Shown: positions 16,779-24,990 of the stretch, in pieces
Layout: every line of letters begins with the position of its first letter
Position numbering within the stretch: the first letter of the stretch is position 1
Assembly: GCA_045650185.1 (NCBI GenBank)
Contig: JAZRQY010000005.1
Span: 62,001 to 126,000 of the forward strand
Direction of reading: 5' to 3'
Source: Scatosoma sp045650185
Lineage (GTDB): Bacteria; Bacillota; Clostridia; Christensenellales; Borkfalkiaceae
Length of the DNA: 64,000 nucleotides
Position numbers and translations under genes: made by a program
The notes under the pieces: generated by a model
Told to the model about the DNA's origin: nothing
Databases searched by the model: none
What the model saw: the letters and a program-made list of their open reading frames with translations, nothing else

Positions 16779-17249
16779 TTAGAATCTGAAGTGTGCAAAC
16801 GCCTTGTTTGCTTCAGCCATTCTATGCGTATCTTCTTTCTTCTTAACCGTGCCGCCGGTGTTGTTATAAGCATCCATCAGCTCAGCAGCCAGTCTTTGTG
16901 CCATTTCTCTTTCGCTACGCTTTCTGGTGTTGATAACAAGCCAACGGATCGCAAGCGTCTGACGTCTTTCAGGACGAATTTCGATGGGAACTTGATAGTT
17001 CGCACCACCTACACGGCGAGCCTTAACCTCAACAACAGGCATAACGTTTTCCATAGCCTGCTTGAAAATTTCGATGGGGTCCATGTTCAACTTATCCCCC
17101 ATGATTTTGAATGCATCGTAAACGATCTTTTGTGCCGTTCCCTTTTTGCCGTCCAACATGATTTGGTTGATCAGCTTCGATACAACTTTGTTGTTGTACA
17201 TAGGATCGGGCAATACGTCTCTTTTAGGGACATTACCTCTTCTGGCCAT
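16779..17249 (-). CDS. rpsG: 30S ribosomal protein S7
   Basis: Primary assembly protein of the 30S head, 156 residues, normal length. N-terminus MARRGNVPKRDVLPDPMY and the 16S-binding stretch VGGANYQVPIEIRPERRQ are canonical. GGAGG precedes the ATG. The 284-nt gap to rpsL upstream is long for this gene pair and full of hairpins (17280-17503); S7 represses its own operon in E. coli from the equivalent spacer, so a control role is possible here. Confidence 0.98.
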   Translation of the reverse strand: MARRGNVPKRDVLPDPMYNNKVVSKLINQIMLDGKKGTAQKIVYDAFKIMGDKLNMDPIEIFKQAMENVMPVVEVKARRVGGANYQVPIEIRPERRQTLAIRWLVINTRKRSEREMAQRLAAELMDAYNNTGGTVKKKEDTHRMAEANKAFAHFRF

Positions 17250-17279
17250 TTTTTTATCCTCCTTTAAATATTGTTTGAT

Positions 17280-17503
17280 AAGGGTTTAACCCTTCAGTAC
17301 AGCTATCGCGCGCTCACGCTTCCTTTAAATTGCGTAAGGTGCGAATCTTCTGCAACTTTCGTTGCATACTGCCTACTTTTATTCGGGGCTTTTGAGCTAT
17401 ATTCCGATTAACAAGTAGGATTTTACGCGTTTTGGCTTACAGTCTTAAAACGCAACCGACTTTGTGAGATACACTCACAGCTCGTGAAAAGTAAGTACTT
17501 TTC
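17280..17503 (-). promoter_or_regulatory. Six-hairpin spacer between rpsL and rpsG
   Basis: Six consecutive stems: AAGGGTT/AACCCTT (17280-17294), TGCAAC/GTTGCA (17351-17366), CCTACTT/AAGTAGG (17372-17419), GCGTTTT/AAAACGC (17427-17453), TGTGAG/CTCACA (17463-17479) and GAAAAGTA/TACTTTTC (17486-17503). It is transcribed between S12 and S7. No start codon with a ribosome site was found inside. Confidence 0.6.
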
Positions 17504-17533
17504 GGGGTTGTTCTTCGCTATGCAATCGCCTAA

Positions 17534-17905
17534 TTATTTAGGGCGTTTTGCACCGTACTTCGAACGGGACTGCTTACGCTTTGCAACGCCAGCGGTGTCG
17601 AGAGCGCCACGTACGATATGATAACGTACACCGGGCAAGTCCTTAACACGGCCGCCTCTGATCAAAACGGAGCTGTGCTCTTGAAGGTTGTGGCCTTCAC
17701 CGGGAATGTAAACCGTACCTTCCTGCTTGTTCGTAAGACGTACACGTGCAATCTTACGCATAGCGGAGTTGGGCTTCTTAGGAGAAGTCGTGGTAACGGA
17801 CAAACATACGCCGCGCTTCTGAGGGCAGTTGTCGAGAATCGGGCTCTTGGATTTGTAAACGAGCTTTTCTCTGCCCTTCTTGATAAGTTGGTTGATAGTA
17901 GGCAT
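17534..17905 (-). CDS. rpsL: 30S ribosomal protein S12
   Basis: Decoding-centre ribosomal protein, 123 residues. The conserved TTSPKKPNSAMRKIARVRL, GEGHNLQEHS and RGGRVKDLPGVRYH stretches are intact. Lys42-equivalent is present in PKKPNS, the wild-type (streptomycin-sensitive) form. AAGGAGG precedes the ATG. First gene of the str operon here; rpoBC are not upstream, and the gene has its own promoter and a leader of about 150 nt. Confidence 0.99.
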   Translation of the reverse strand: MPTINQLIKKGREKLVYKSKSPILDNCPQKRGVCLSVTTTSPKKPNSAMRKIARVRLTNKQEGTVYIPGEGHNLQEHSSVLIRGGRVKDLPGVRYHIVRGALDTAGVAKRKQSRSKYGAKRPK

Positions 17906-18062
17906 TTGTTGACCTCCTTGTAAAATTTTGGAATATATTTCTCAAAATTGCCCTTATGCAATTTAAAGAAAGCATTTTTGCATGTTGCCCTCGGCTTGTC
18001 CTCGCACACCTTTGCAAAGCAAAAGCGGCAAAAGGGCAGAATAACCCCAAAGCAACAGTCTA

Positions 18063-18099
18063 ATTATATCTATTTCCCCTATTTTTGTCAAACGTTTGA
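18063..18099 (-). promoter_or_regulatory. Promoter of the str operon, overlapped by a 12-bp palindrome
   Basis: On the minus strand TTGACA (18086-18091), 17 bp, TATAAT (18063-18068). The palindrome TCAAACGTTTGA (18088-18099) covers most of the -35 box and may be a repressor site; it resembles but does not clearly match a catabolite-response element. Confidence 0.8.
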
Positions 18100-18130
18100 A
18101 AGAAGTTTTTATAATTTTTTTTGTTTTTTA

Positions 18131-18170
18131 TTAAAAAACAGGAAAAGGAAACCGTTTCCGATTTCCTTTT
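18131..18170 (-). terminator. Terminator of valS
   Basis: AAAAGGAAA (18143-18151) pairs with TTTCCTTTT (18162-18170); minus-strand reading continues CCTGTTTTTTAAT. A second small hairpin follows. Confidence 0.75.
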
Positions 18171-18201
18171 TCGATTGTAAAGACCTTTCTTATTAGAAAA
18201 A

Positions 18202-20823
18202 TTAGAGAGATTGCAACTGCGCCAAGCACTTCGCCTTCATATCTTCGTATTTTTCCAACTTCTCTTTTTCAGCGTCCACCAGCTTTTGCGGCGCTTTACC
18301 AACGAAGCTTGGATTGTTCAGCTTGCCCTGCGCACGCTGGATTTCAGAGTCGATACGCTCTATCTCCGCCGCAAGACGCGCCTTTTCCTTTTCAATGTCA
18401 ACCAGCTCGCCCAAAGGTACGTAGATTTCCGCAACCGAAGTGATTGCCGAAACCGTCTTACCCTCTACGTCCGACGCGCTGTCTACAAAGCTGAGCGCGC
18501 TCGCGCCCGACAACTTCATAATACTATCTTTGTTCGTTTGAATCAAGCGTTTCGCCGAAGAAACCAAGAACAGCTCCACTTTCTTAGAAGGAGGACAATC
18601 CGCATCCTTTTTCATCGCGCGCACCGCCTTGATGATTTCCATCACCCCTTCAAACGCCTTTGCCTCTTTCTTGTACGCCATCTTCGCGTTGTAGCAAGGG
18701 AAGTTCGCTACCATAATGCTACCCGAAGTCTGCGGCAAATTCTGATAAATTTCCTCCGTAACGAACGGAATAAACGGATGAAGAAGCTTCAACGCATTCT
18801 CCAAGACGTAGCAAAGCACGGAAAGAGTATCCGTCTTTCTACCCTCGTCGTCGCCGTACAGAGCGGGCTTGGAAAGCTCGATATACCAGTCGCAGAAGTT
18901 ATCCCATACGAAATCCATCGCAAGGTCGCTGGCAACACCCATTTCATAGCGGTTAAGGTTGGTGGTCACCTCACGAATACAGCTTTGCAGCTTGGAGATA
19001 ATCCACTTATCCGCAGGGGCAAGTTTCACCTCTTCAATCGGCTTAATCTTTACACCCTCGACGTTCATCAGAACGAAACGAGTTGCATTCCAAAGCTTGT
19101 TGATGAAGTTTCTGCAAGCCTCTACCTTCGCATCCGAATAACGAGTATCGTTGCCAGGAGCAACGCCCGTCAACAGGGACAGACGCAGGGAGTCTGCGCC
19201 GTATTTTTCAATAATTTCCAGAGGGTCGATACCGTTGCCCAAGGACTTACTCATCTTTCTGCCCTGCTCGTCGCGGACGATACCGTGAATGAGTACGTCG
19301 TGGAAAGGTACTTTACCCGTATGCTCGATACCCGAGAAAATCATTCTCGCTACCCAGAAGAAGATGATGTCGTAGCCCGTAACGAGTACGTCCGTAGGGT
19401 AGAAATACTTATAGTCAGGCGTTTCTTCGGGGAAACCGAGCGTAGAGAACGGCCAAAGCGCCGAAGAGAACCACGTATCCAAAACGTCCTCGTCTTGACG
19501 AATGTTCTTGCATCCGCATGCAGGACAGCAGGTCGGGTCTTCCTTTTCGCAAATGGTTGCTCCGCAATCGGGGCAATACCAAACGGGAATACGGTGTCCC
19601 CACCACAGCTGACGAGAAATACACCAATCGCGGACGTTCTCCATCCAGTTGTAATAAATCTTAGAAAATCTTTCGGGTACAAAGCGCACTTTGTTCTTTG
19701 CAACCGCTTGAATTGCAGGTTTTGCAAGGGGCTCCATTTTCACGAACCATTGTTTGGAAACGATAGGCTCTACCGTCGAATGACAACGATAACAATGCCC
19801 TACGTTGTGCGTGTGCGCCTCGATTTTCACCAGAGCGCCCTCCGCCTGCAAATCGGCAACGATCTGCTTTCTTGCCTCGTATCTATCCAAGCCCTCGTAC
19901 TTGCCAGCCAAGCCGTTCATCGAACCGTCGTCGTTCATTACGCGAATCACAGGCAAGTCGTGGCGTTTGCCGACCTCAAAGTCGTTGGGGTCGTGCGCAG
20001 GCGTAATCTTTACGCAACCGGTACCAAAAGCAGGGTCAACGTAGGCGTCTGCCACCACGGGAATCTGTCTGCCCACCAAAGGCAGAGTAAGGGTCTTACC
20101 CACCAAATCCTTATAGCGTTCGTCGTCGGGGTGTCCCGCCTCCGCCGTATCACCAAGCATGGTTTCAGGACGGGTGGTAGCCACCACAACCTCTGCGCTG
20201 CCGTCCGTTGCAGGGTAGCGCAAATGCCAGAAATGTCCGCCCTCTTCTGCGTATTCTACCTCCGCATCGGAAAGCGCCGTCTTACAGCAGGGACACCAGT
20301 TGATAATTCTATCCCCTTGGTAAATCAAGCCTTTGTTATAGAGGTTGACGAACACTTCGCGTACCGCCGTAGAGCATCTATCGTCCAGCGTAAACGCCTG
20401 ACGGGACCAGTCGCAGGAAGTACCCATTTTGCGTTGCTGTTGCATAATGCGATTGCCGTACTGCTCCTTCCATTCCCAAGCGCGAACGAGGAAACCGTCT
20501 CTGCCGAGGTCCGCTTTCGTCAAGCCCTCGGATTTCATCTTCTCTACGATTTTGACTTCGGTAGCAATCGACGCGTGGTCACAGCCGGGCAACCAGAGCG
20601 CGGCATAGCCTTGCATACGCTTGAAACGAATGAGCGTATCCTGCATCGTCGCGTCCATAGCGTGTCCCATGTGCAACTGCCCCGTGATGTTGGGGGGCGG
20701 CATCATAATCGTAAAGGGTACTTTGTTTTGGTCAATCTCTGCGCGGAAAGCCCCAGAGCCTTCCCACTCCGCATAAATTCTGTCCTCAAAGTCCTTGGGA
20801 TTGTACGTCTTTTGCATTTCCAT
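18202..20823 (-). CDS. valS: Valyl-tRNA synthetase
   Basis: Class I aminoacyl-tRNA synthetase, 873 residues from the ATG at 20823, chosen because AGAGG lies 9 nt upstream. The HIGH motif reads PPPNITGQLHMGHAM and the KMSKS motif GRKMSKSLGN; the editing domain (about 200-380) and a zinc-like Cys cluster (WYCPDCGATICEKEDPTCCP) are present. The C-terminal coiled-coil arm (LVDIEKEKARLAAEIERI) is intact. No T-box is visible in the leader; instead there is a small GCGATAAT/ATTATCGC hairpin at 20871-20891. Confidence 0.98.
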   Translation of the reverse strand: MEMQKTYNPKDFEDRIYAEWEGSGAFRAEIDQNKVPFTIMMPPPNITGQLHMGHAMDATMQDTLIRFKRMQGYAALWLPGCDHASIATEVKIVEKMKSEGLTKADLGRDGFLVRAWEWKEQYGNRIMQQQRKMGTSCDWSRQAFTLDDRCSTAVREVFVNLYNKGLIYQGDRIINWCPCCKTALSDAEVEYAEEGGHFWHLRYPATDGSAEVVVATTRPETMLGDTAEAGHPDDERYKDLVGKTLTLPLVGRQIPVVADAYVDPAFGTGCVKITPAHDPNDFEVGKRHDLPVIRVMNDDGSMNGLAGKYEGLDRYEARKQIVADLQAEGALVKIEAHTHNVGHCYRCHSTVEPIVSKQWFVKMEPLAKPAIQAVAKNKVRFVPERFSKIYYNWMENVRDWCISRQLWWGHRIPVWYCPDCGATICEKEDPTCCPACGCKNIRQDEDVLDTWFSSALWPFSTLGFPEETPDYKYFYPTDVLVTGYDIIFFWVARMIFSGIEHTGKVPFHDVLIHGIVRDEQGRKMSKSLGNGIDPLEIIEKYGADSLRLSLLTGVAPGNDTRYSDAKVEACRNFINKLWNATRFVLMNVEGVKIKPIEEVKLAPADKWIISKLQSCIREVTTNLNRYEMGVASDLAMDFVWDNFCDWYIELSKPALYGDDEGRKTDTLSVLCYVLENALKLLHPFIPFVTEEIYQNLPQTSGSIMVANFPCYNAKMAYKKEAKAFEGVMEIIKAVRAMKKDADCPPSKKVELFLVSSAKRLIQTNKDSIMKLSGASALSFVDSASDVEGKTVSAITSVAEIYVPLGELVDIEKEKARLAAEIERIDSEIQRAQGKLNNPSFVGKAPQKLVDAEKEKLEKYEDMKAKCLAQLQSL

Positions 20824-20870
20824 AATACACAACCTCTTTGTTGATCTTTCACGAAATCTCTCGCTAAAAG

Positions 20871-20891
20871 GCGATAATATCGCATTATCGC
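20871..20891 (-). promoter_or_regulatory. Hairpin in the valS leader
   Basis: GCGATAAT (20871-20878) pairs with ATTATCGC (20884-20891), a few bases after the predicted transcription start. Too small for a T-box. Confidence 0.5.
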
Positions 20892-20905
20892 ATTATAGCC
20901 TATCT

Positions 20906-20934
20906 ATTATAATACACTTTTAGTGGATTGTCAA
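20906..20934 (-). promoter_or_regulatory. Promoter of valS
   Basis: On the minus strand TTGACA (20929-20934), 17 bp, TATAAT (20906-20911), a perfect consensus. Confidence 0.9.
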
Positions 20935-20957
20935 TTATTCTTGCCCCGTCATATGAT
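20928..20957 (+). promoter_or_regulatory. Promoter of the SsuA/ThiY-type ABC operon
   Basis: TTGTCA (20928-20933), 18 bp, TATGAT (20952-20957). Its -35 box occupies the same bases as the divergent valS -35 box. Confidence 0.6.
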
Positions 20958-20993
20958 ATATTATTCCAAAAAAATTAACGGAGAAAGATTGCT

Positions 20994-22013
20994 ATGACAA
21001 AAAAAAGACTGCTTTTGTTTCCTTCCCTTCTGCTTGCGGCTGTGTTCGGGGTTCTCCCCCTTTCCGGCTGTAAGCCGAGCGAAGACGGACCAAAAAAGCT
21101 GAAAGTAAGCGAAGTCACCCACTCCATTTTCTACGCGCCCATGTATTTGGCAGACGCCCTCGGCTATTTTGAGGCGGAAGGCATCGAAATCGAGCTGACC
21201 AACGCAGGCGGCGCAGACAACGTAATGGCGTCCGTCCTTTCGGGGAACGCCGACATCGGCTTTTGCGGCCCTGAGGCGGCGTTGTACGTCTTGGTGGGCG
21301 GCTCTACCGACGTGCCCAAAGTATTCGGGCAATTAACGAAGAAGGACGGCTCTTTCCTCGTTTCCAGAACGGCGCAACCGAACTTTGAGTGGACGGATTT
21401 GCGAGGCAAGGAAATCCTTGCCGGCAGAAAAGGCGGCGTGCCTGCTATGACCTTTGAATACATCTTGGGGCAGCACGGCATGAAAGACGGCGTGGACGTA
21501 AACCTCAATTACGACGTCGCTTTTAACCTCATGACCAGCGCCTTTGAGGCAGGTACTGCCGATTACTGCACGATGTTTGACCCCGTTGCTTACGAATACG
21601 AAGCCGCAGGCAAAGGCTACGTCGTCGCTTCCGTAGGCGAGGCCTCCGGCGAAGTCCCCTACACCTGCTATATGGCGAAGGATTCTTGGCTGAAAAAGAA
21701 CGAAGACATTGCGGAAGGATTTATCCGCGCCATCATCAAAGCCATTAAATACGTCAACGAAACCCCTGCCGCTACCATTGCCCCCTACTTAACCGAATAC
21801 TTTACGGGAACGTCGGTACAATCGCTTGCCGCATCCGTAGAACGGTATAAGGCAATCGATAGCTGGCGCAAAGAGATGACCATCACCGAAGAAAGCTTTA
21901 ATAGATTGCAAGACATCATCGAGGAGGCAGGCGAATTGCAAAGAAGAGCCACGCTTTCCGAGCTGGTAGACAACCGCTACGCGCAAAAAGTATACGGAGA
22001 AGTCTACGGATAA
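20994..22013 (+). CDS. ABC transporter substrate-binding lipoprotein (SsuA/ThiY/NMT1 type)
   Basis: Membrane-anchored receptor of an ABC importer, 339 residues. A signal peptide ends in the lipobox LSGC with Cys26. The binding-protein fold is of the NMT1/ThiY type, with SEVTHSIFYAPMYLADALGYF and ELTNAGGADNVMASVLSGNADIGFCG. Family members bind sulfonates, nitrate, or thiamine-pyrimidine precursors; the substrate is not clear. The 5' leader is only some 30 nt, so there is no TPP riboswitch. First gene of a three-gene operon. Confidence 0.9.
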   Translation: MTKKRLLLFPSLLLAAVFGVLPLSGCKPSEDGPKKLKVSEVTHSIFYAPMYLADALGYFEAEGIEIELTNAGGADNVMASVLSGNADIGFCGPEAALYVLVGGSTDVPKVFGQLTKKDGSFLVSRTAQPNFEWTDLRGKEILAGRKGGVPAMTFEYILGQHGMKDGVDVNLNYDVAFNLMTSAFEAGTADYCTMFDPVAYEYEAAGKGYVVASVGEASGEVPYTCYMAKDSWLKKNEDIAEGFIRAIIKAIKYVNETPAATIAPYLTEYFTGTSVQSLAASVERYKAIDSWRKEMTITEESFNRLQDIIEEAGELQRRATLSELVDNRYAQKVYGEVYG

Positions 22014-22031
22014 AATTTATAGATTCGAACC

Positions 22032-22766
22032 ATGAAAGAAGTTTTACGATTTGAAAACGTCTGCAAGCATTACCACAGCAGACAAGGCGAAACGGTCGCC
22101 GTGGAGAATATCAACTTTGTAGTAAAGGAAGGCGAGTTCGTTGCCATCATCGGCCCGTCGGGTTGCGGAAAAACCACCCTGCTGTCTTTGGCGGCAGGGT
22201 TGATCCAGCCCACCCACGGAAAGGTGAAAAACGACGGCGTATCCTTTGGATATATGCTGCAAAAGGACGAATTGTTCCCTTGGCGAACGATTGAAAAAAA
22301 CATTTTCTTGCCCCTTGAAATCAAACGCACGCTATCCGATGAAACCAAACGGCGCGCGTTAAACCTCGCAGAAAAGTACGGGCTTGGACAGTTTTTGAAA
22401 AGCTATCCAAGTTCCCTTTCGGGCGGCATGCGCCAACGCGCCGCGCTCATTCGTACGCTGTCGGTAAACCCCGACGTGCTTCTTTTAGACGAGCCGTTTT
22501 CCGCCCTCGATTACCAGACAAGACTCTCCGTCTGCAACGACGTGTACTCGATTATCCGTAGCGAAAAAAAGACGGCCCTTCTCATCACACACGACATCAG
22601 CGAAGCCATCTCCGTTGCCGATACCATCGTCGTACTCTCCGCGCGCCCTGCAAGAGTGATTGCTACCCACGAAATTTCCTTTTCCGAAAACGAGCCCTTA
22701 AAGCGTAGGGAAAATAAGGATTTTTCAAAATGGTTTGAACTGTTATGGAGGGAATTGAACGGATGA
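22032..22766 (+). CDS. ABC transporter ATP-binding protein (SsuB/TauB type)
   Basis: ATPase of the importer, 244 residues. Walker A GPSGCGKTTLL, Q-loop GYMLQKDELFPW, signature LSGGMRQRAALIRT, Walker B LLLDEPFSALD and switch ITHDISEA are complete. The LSGGMRQR signature and TRLSVCNDVYSIIRSEKK are typical of the nitrate/sulfonate/taurine family. It begins 18 nt after the receptor gene; its stop overlaps the permease start as ATGA. Confidence 0.93.
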   Translation: MKEVLRFENVCKHYHSRQGETVAVENINFVVKEGEFVAIIGPSGCGKTTLLSLAAGLIQPTHGKVKNDGVSFGYMLQKDELFPWRTIEKNIFLPLEIKRTLSDETKRRALNLAEKYGLGQFLKSYPSSLSGGMRQRAALIRTLSVNPDVLLLDEPFSALDYQTRLSVCNDVYSIIRSEKKTALLITHDISEAISVADTIVVLSARPARVIATHEISFSENEPLKRRENKDFSKWFELLWRELNG

Positions 22767-23566
22767 AACAAGTGAAATTTTCCAAAGAACAGAGCTTGTA
22801 TTTGAAACGGCTGCAACGGCAAACGATACTTATCAACGTCGTTCGAGTTGCCGTGCTTTTGGTACTGCTCGTCGTATGGGAGCTTTCCGCTACGCTACAA
22901 TGGGTAAACCCCTTCATTACCAGTTCCCCCTCGCGCATCGCAAAGACCATCGTCGGTTTGTACCAAAGCGGCGACCTCTTTTACCACGTAGGTATCACGT
23001 TGCTTGAAACGTTGGTCGGGTTTACGATTTCCGTTGCGCTCGGATACTCCATCGCCCTGATGCTTTGGTGGAGCGAATCACTCCGAAAAATCGCAGAGCC
23101 GTACGTCGTCGTGTTAAACGCTCTACCCAAAATCGCCTTAGGTCCTCTGATTATTATCTGGTGCGGCACGGGTAGTAAGGCAATCATTTTCATCACCATT
23201 TTAATCGGGCTAATCGTCGCAATTTTGAATATGCTGAACGGGTTTATGGCGACGGACGAGAACAAGATTTTACTGCTGAAGTCCATGGGCGCAAACAAGC
23301 TGCAAATCTTGACAAAGCTAGTTATTCCCTCCTCTCTACCCACCTTTATTTCCATGCTGAAAATCGGCGTGGGCATGGCGTGGATCGGCTCGATTATGGG
23401 GGAATATATCGTTTCCAAAGCAGGCATCGGGTACTTGATTGTCTACGGCGGTCAGGTCTTCAAGCTCGACCTCGTTATGAGCGCCGTCGTCATTCTCTGT
23501 ATCCTCGCCGCCGCTATGTATGCGCTGGTGTCCTTATTGGAGCGACTCGTTGTTAAAAACCGATAA
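22763..23566 (+). CDS. ABC transporter permease (SsuC/TauC type)
   Basis: Permease with about six membrane helices, 267 residues from the ATG at 22763. That start is preferred because GGAGGG lies upstream and it forms an ATGA overlap with the ATPase stop; an ATG 18 nt earlier lacks a site. The EAA-type loop reads LLKSMGANKLQILTKLVIPS, followed by GMAWIGSIMGEYIVS. It completes the importer and is followed by a terminator. Confidence 0.92.
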   Translation: MKQVKFSKEQSLYLKRLQRQTILINVVRVAVLLVLLVVWELSATLQWVNPFITSSPSRIAKTIVGLYQSGDLFYHVGITLLETLVGFTISVALGYSIALMLWWSESLRKIAEPYVVVLNALPKIALGPLIIIWCGTGSKAIIFITILIGLIVAILNMLNGFMATDENKILLLKSMGANKLQILTKLVIPSSLPTFISMLKIGVGMAWIGSIMGEYIVSKAGIGYLIVYGGQVFKLDLVMSAVVILCILAAAMYALVSLLERLVVKNR

Positions 23567-23591
23567 TACACAGGCAAGGCAATCAAAAACG

Positions 23592-23626
23592 AAAAGAGAG
23601 AACGCCAAAAGCATTCTCTCTTTTTC
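23592..23626 (+). terminator. Terminator after the ABC operon (probably bidirectional)
   Basis: AAAAGAGAGAA (23592-23602) pairs with TTCTCTCTTTT (23614-23624), with T and A runs on both sides. It can also serve the convergent fucosidase gene. Confidence 0.85.
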
Positions 23627-23652
23627 TTGTATTTATTTTAGGTTACGTCACC

Positions 23653-24900
23653 TTATTTCAACTTCAGTTTAGCTACCCTCGCAGAATAGCTTGCTCCATA
23701 CGCAAAGGGCAACGCAGGGAAGGAATTATCCTCCACCTCTATTTTTTGTCCGTTGTCCACCCATTCCGCCTCTAAAATTTCTGCGTGAATGCGTACACGC
23801 GTAGCGGCAGCACCGCGCTGTACATTGGGATCCCCACGCATGGGCACGTCGTGAATTAACGCATAGTAGCAATCTTCTCCCTGCAAAACCACCGCATTAT
23901 CCGCTTTGATTTCGCACGGTTTTGTGGTGTAAATCGCCTCGCCGTACTTGGCAGTCCACTTGCCGATTTCCGCCAAAATGCAAGCATCCATCGTATTCAC
24001 GGATCCATCGCCACGCAAGCCCGTATTCAACAGGAAATTGCAACCGAATTTTCTGCAATCAATCAGGTTGCCCACCAGCTCCTTCACCGATTTATAGTTG
24101 CAATCGTCCTTCGCGTAGCCCCAATGGTCGTTGAGCACCTGACACATCTCGCCCGCACGGTATTTGTCCGAATTATCCACGAAGGCAGGGTTGCCTCGTT
24201 CGAAGGTGACGCTGTCGATTTCAGGATGCCCCACCTTGCCAAGCTCCGAAAGCCCCGTATTGTTGATAATCATCGCCTCGGGTTGATACTTGCGTATCGT
24301 GGCGTACAGCCTATCCTCCTGCCAATCCGCATTCGGCTTGTTCCACATTCCGTCAAACCAAAAACCACCGATTTTTCCATAATTCTTGCAGAGAATTTCC
24401 ACACTACTGATAAGATAGTCTATGTAGCGAGGGAAATCCGCCTCGTAGCTCTCCATATACCAATCCAAAAGCGTGTGGTAAAAAAAGGGCAACACTCCAC
24501 CCTCGTTGCAGGCGTCGACAAATTCACGAATTAAATCCCTCTTCGATGCAGAATGCGGAGCGTCGTAATCGTTTAAGCCGCAGGTATCGTACAGCGAAAA
24601 ACCGTCGTGATGGCGCGAAGTTATGGTAATGTACTTACACCCCGCCGATTTCGCAACGGCAACAAGCTCCTTCGCCCAATTCTCCTTTACGTAAAAGGTT
24701 TTATACAGCTGATGATACTGCGCTTTGTCTGCGGTGAGGTCCAAGTGTAAATGCCACTCACCCTTCCCTATCATACTATAAACCCCAAAATGGACAAATA
24801 AGCCAAAGCCCAGTTCTTCAAAATCCGCTATGTACTTTTCCTTCTTCATGCTTCCACCATACCCTTCCAAGCGTTCGCCTGCGCCAAGGCGCGCAAGCAT
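23653..24900 (-). CDS. GH29 alpha-L-fucosidase
   Basis: Retaining fucosidase, 415 residues from the ATG at 24900 or 398 from the ATG at 24849. Family motifs: FGLFVHFGVYSM near the N-terminus, ITSRHHDGFSLYDT and GFWFDGMWN, whose Asp is the expected nucleophile. No signal peptide, so it acts inside the cell on imported oligosaccharides. Start uncertain: the ATG at 24849 has GGAAGG upstream and gives the normal family N-terminus, but the ATG at 24900 lies exactly 6 nt after the -10 box, so a leaderless start adding 17 residues is possible. Gene stands alone between two terminators. Confidence 0.9.
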   Translation of the reverse strand: MLARLGAGERLEGYGGSMKKEKYIADFEELGFGLFVHFGVYSMIGKGEWHLHLDLTADKAQYHQLYKTFYVKENWAKELVAVAKSAGCKYITITSRHHDGFSLYDTCGLNDYDAPHSASKRDLIREFVDACNEGGVLPFFYHTLLDWYMESYEADFPRYIDYLISSVEILCKNYGKIGGFWFDGMWNKPNADWQEDRLYATIRKYQPEAMIINNTGLSELGKVGHPEIDSVTFERGNPAFVDNSDKYRAGEMCQVLNDHWGYAKDDCNYKSVKELVGNLIDCRKFGCNFLLNTGLRGDGSVNTMDACILAEIGKWTAKYGEAIYTTKPCEIKADNAVVLQGEDCYYALIHDVPMRGDPNVQRGAAATRVRIHAEILEAEWVDNGQKIEVEDNSFPALPFAYGASYSARVAKLKLK

Positions 24901-24906
24901 ACCTCT

Positions 24907-24935
24907 ATTATAAAGCTAGCCACGAACAATGTCAA
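24907..24935 (-). promoter_or_regulatory. Promoter of the fucosidase gene
   Basis: On the minus strand TTGACA, 17 bp, TATAAT, followed after AGAGGT by an in-frame ATG. Confidence 0.88.
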
Positions 24936-24957
24936 GTGTCCGCCAAAAATTTCTACA

Positions 24958-24990
24958 CAAAAAAAGACGCCTTCATTAGAAGCGTCTTTT
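24958..24990 (-). terminator. Terminator after malQ
   Basis: GACG[C]CTTC and GAAGCGTC around an ATTA loop, with A/T runs on both sides, directly after the malQ stop. Confidence 0.88.

Noticed and set aside
18088..18099. CcpA catabolite-response element
   Set aside because: The palindrome lacks the expected flanking pattern of a cre site; kept only as an unassigned operator candidate.
18211..20844. Open frame of nearly 880 codons opposite valS
   Set aside because: Antisense shadow of valS; Arg/His/Val-rich with no domain.
20824..20935. T-box riboswitch before valS
   Set aside because: The leader is too short and lacks specifier loop and T-box sequence; only a small hairpin is present.
20958..20993. 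TPP riboswitch before the ThiY-like receptor gene
   Set aside because: The leader is only about 30 nt.
22745..22762. Upstream ATG as start of the SsuC-type permease
   Set aside because: It lies on the ribosome site itself (GGAGGG follows it), while the ATG at 22763 has correct spacing and an ATGA overlap.
24847..24900. Signal peptide on the fucosidase from the upstream start
   Set aside because: The extra 17 residues are Gly/Arg/Leu-rich without a hydrophobic core.
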